A stretch of DNA of 45,333 nt. Origin: Nanobdellota archaeon. GTDB taxonomy: Archaea; Nanobdellota; Nanobdellia; Woesearchaeales; GCA-2686295. The notes under the pieces were generated by a model, which saw nothing but the letters and a program-made list of their open reading frames with translations, was not told the DNA's origin and searched no databases. Below, in pieces: positions 42,892-45,333 of this stretch. The stretch is from contig JAHIUF010000049.1 of NCBI GenBank assembly GCA_018817005.1, forward strand, positions 1 to 45,333, in the 5' to 3' direction. Position 1 is the first letter of the stretch. The number at the start of each line of letters is the position of its first letter. Both the position numbers and the translations under genes were made by a program.

Positions 42892-44214
42892 TTATCTTAT
42901 CGTGTGTATTTTATAAGCCTCACCTGTCTTTGTAGCATCCCACCAACGCCAAGAGCCAGAACCATCATAAAGAATTTTCTCATTATTAGCATCGTAATCC
43001 CTACTGCAAAAATAACGATTAGAAGAATCAACAAAAGCATAATCACCAATAGGATCATCACCACAACAACCATCAAGACCATTCAAGCTAAAGACATCAG
43101 TTACTTCAGGACCATCGGAACACCCATCTTCACAAGTTACCCAACGATAATTACCATCCGATCCTAGTCCGCAATAAGCACCACCATAATAACCAACATC
43201 ATCAGTGCCATCATCACCACAACAACCATCTCCTACATAATTTGAATCTATATAATCAATCCAGTCTCCATTATAAAAATCACAACCTTGTAAAGAAGAA
43301 TCACCTTCAGGAACACAAATAAGATTCCAAGATAAAGCACCACTACCTGAAGATTCATCAAATAGGTCAACATTTATACTTTCCAAAAAATCTTTAGAAT
43401 TCAAATTTAAGACCAACTCAAATGAGTTACTGCTGCCACTCCACTTCCATGAATAAGAATTATCATTTTCATCAAAAACTAATTCTTTTTCACCTATAGT
43501 TGGCCAATCAGTCCCAAACCTATCAGAAACAAAAAATTTGTAATCTGAACAAACAGATTTTAAAGGTAAAGAATAAGATTTATCAAAAGAAAATCCTTGC
43601 TTCTCACGAATATCACCACAATCATTGCTATCTGAAACTTTAAAAGTATGTATAGTAGAAACACTATTAGTTAAATTATTAAAAGATACATTAGCCTCCT
43701 CTGCACAGACATTACCTTCTTGAATGATGATAGTTTCTAATCCAGAAAACAAATCAATATTATCAAAAGATTGCAAAGATGCATTTAAAACAGGCTTTCT
43801 ATAATTGTAATAATCAAACACAGCTCTATAAGAATCGTCAAAGTATATAAATTTATCAAACCCACCATATGAAAAAGAAGCAAAATCACTATTGCTACAA
43901 GAAGCGCTCGAACACCACACTAAGCAATCTTCACAATATTCAGCTCTTGCGTTATCAGCAGCATACAAGCGTGAAGAAGAAGCCATGTTTTTACATTCAT
44001 CCTGTGTATTGGTAGCTACCAAAAAATTATCAGACATATAAAAAGAGTGTTTCCAACTACCAATATTTTCAGAATACCAATAAATGTTCGCTCCCTGATT
44101 ACAAGCATACCCTTGTGGAATAACGATATCAGAAAACTGAGTTTTCACAGCAGCAAAAACAAACACAGAACACAATACAAAAAACAAAAACAACAACCCT
44201 CTTTTTAACCTCAT
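42892..44214 (-). CDS. Secreted Cys-rich surface protein with CCGDD repeats
   Basis: A signal peptide (residues 1-21, MRLKRGLLFLFFVLCSVFVF) is followed by 440 residues rich in Asp, Ser, Tyr, Trp and Cys. Two C-terminal repeats start with GCCGDD and continue through a Cys-containing Tyr-rich stretch to a Trp motif (YRWVTC, WRWWDA). The acidic CCGDD loops suggest disulfides with Ca or metal binding. No membrane anchor or lipobox is seen, so it is released or bound otherwise. It is a plausible substrate of the GILT-like thiol protein (23823-25520). Confidence 0.8.
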   Translation of the reverse strand: MRLKRGLLFLFFVLCSVFVFAAVKTQFSDIVIPQGYACNQGANIYWYSENIGSWKHSFYMSDNFLVATNTQDECKNMASSSRLYAADNARAEYCEDCLVWCSSASCSNSDFASFSYGGFDKFIYFDDSYRAVFDYYNYRKPVLNASLQSFDNIDLFSGLETIIIQEGNVCAEEANVSFNNLTNSVSTIHTFKVSDSNDCGDIREKQGFSFDKSYSLPLKSVCSDYKFFVSDRFGTDWPTIGEKELVFDENDNSYSWKWSGSSNSFELVLNLNSKDFLESINVDLFDESSGSGALSWNLICVPEGDSSLQGCDFYNGDWIDYIDSNYVGDGCCGDDGTDDVGYYGGAYCGLGSDGNYRWVTCEDGCSDGPEVTDVFSLNGLDGCCGDDPIGDYAFVDSSNRYFCSRDYDANNEKILYDGSGSWRWWDATKTGEAYKIHTIR

Positions 44215-44319
44215 ACTAAAACCATTAGATTATAAGTATAAAAATATTTCGTAAGAAAAAAATAAAAAACATAAGAAAAAATAAAAAAAATTCATGATAA
44301 ATTCATAAAATAATATGAA

Positions 44320-44455
44320 CTCCCTATTGCCTCACTCAAAGGTTTTGCCTTTGGTGCACTAGCAGCTTCGCTGCTCTGTGCTTCTCACTCGCCTCTTTTT
44401 CCCGAAGGAACTGCTTCTAAAAGTCACCCCTGCCTTTTAAAAGACTTTTTTGTTT
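44320..44455. other. GC-rich hairpin island in intergenic region
   Basis: The 288-bp gap between the CCGDD gene and AHCY contains a compact GC-rich block with several hairpins: CAAAGG/CCTTTG (44337-44353), GCAC+AGCAG/CTGCT+GTGC (44356-44381), GAAG/CTTC (44404-44417) and AAAAGTC/GACTTTT (44419-44449), the last followed on the plus strand by a T-run. It may be a structured RNA, a terminator region or a dispersed repeat. The strand is not determined. Confidence 0.45.
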
Positions 44456-44502
44456 TTGTTGTGTTTTGCTTTTTATCCCCCATAAGCCTTAAGTTCTAGT
44501 TT

Positions 44503-45333
<831 letters not shown>

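Overview
The window is AT-rich DNA (roughly 30% GC by eye) from an archaeon. The archaeal signs are an archaeal-type SRP54, SMC, AbrB/PhoU and TrmB regulators, a group 3b [NiFe] hydrogenase, a tRNA with an apparent bulge-helix-bulge intron, and BRE/TATA promoters about 28 nt upstream of many start codons (leaderless genes). The small dense gene layout, many small lipoproteins and surface proteins, and Cys-rich secreted proteins suggest a DPANN-type lineage such as Woesearchaeota or Pacearchaeota. That lineage call is inference.

Layout. 1-10 kb: a tandem phosphohistidine (PEP-swivel) protein running off the left edge, a histidine-phosphatase-fold protein, a DHH phosphoesterase, a remnant of a cation exchanger, a structured 5' leader with its unknown gene, SRP54, endonuclease III, a MIP18/DUF59 protein and small membrane or unknown genes. 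10-17.5 kb: HAD phosphatase, PEP synthase, DUF192 lipoprotein, methyltransferase, a two-domain Kazal lipoprotein, HD phosphohydrolase, FG-GAP lipoprotein, and an ADP-ribosylglycohydrolase paired with a DUF2384 (ParS/Xre-type antitoxin) protein. 17.5-23.7 kb: hydBGDA-type cytosolic hydrogenase (NAD(P)H-linked), its C-terminal endopeptidase, then hypA, hypC and a second, fused HypC-like protein, interrupted by an EamA transporter. 23.8-30.6 kb: an exported tandem GILT-like thiol protein, tRNA-Gly(TCC) with a D-arm intron, TldD-like protease, an unknown pair with a possible amidoligase fold, and a deacetylase/glycosyltransferase pair. 30.6-45.3 kb: SMC, AbrB/PhoU regulator, an unknown/HAD pair, IMP dehydrogenase, both RNase HIII and RNase HII, and between them a coupled pair (SerRS-like catalytic core plus radical SAM) divergent from a TrmB regulator. 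The window ends with two unknown coil/membrane genes, a CCGDD-repeat secreted protein, a GC-rich hairpin island and a partial S-adenosylhomocysteine hydrolase.

The metabolic picture is a fermentative cell: hydrogenase disposing of or using NAD(P)H electrons, PEP synthase at the pyruvate/PEP node, IMPDH for GMP and AHCY for methyl-cycle recycling. The best candidate for an undescribed system is the SerRS-like core / radical SAM / TrmB locus (38456-40932). Runners-up are the DUF2384-ADP-ribosylglycohydrolase pair, the fused HypC-like protein, the tRNA D-arm intron and the structured leader at 5489-5565. All functions are assigned from motifs read by eye; no database search was run.
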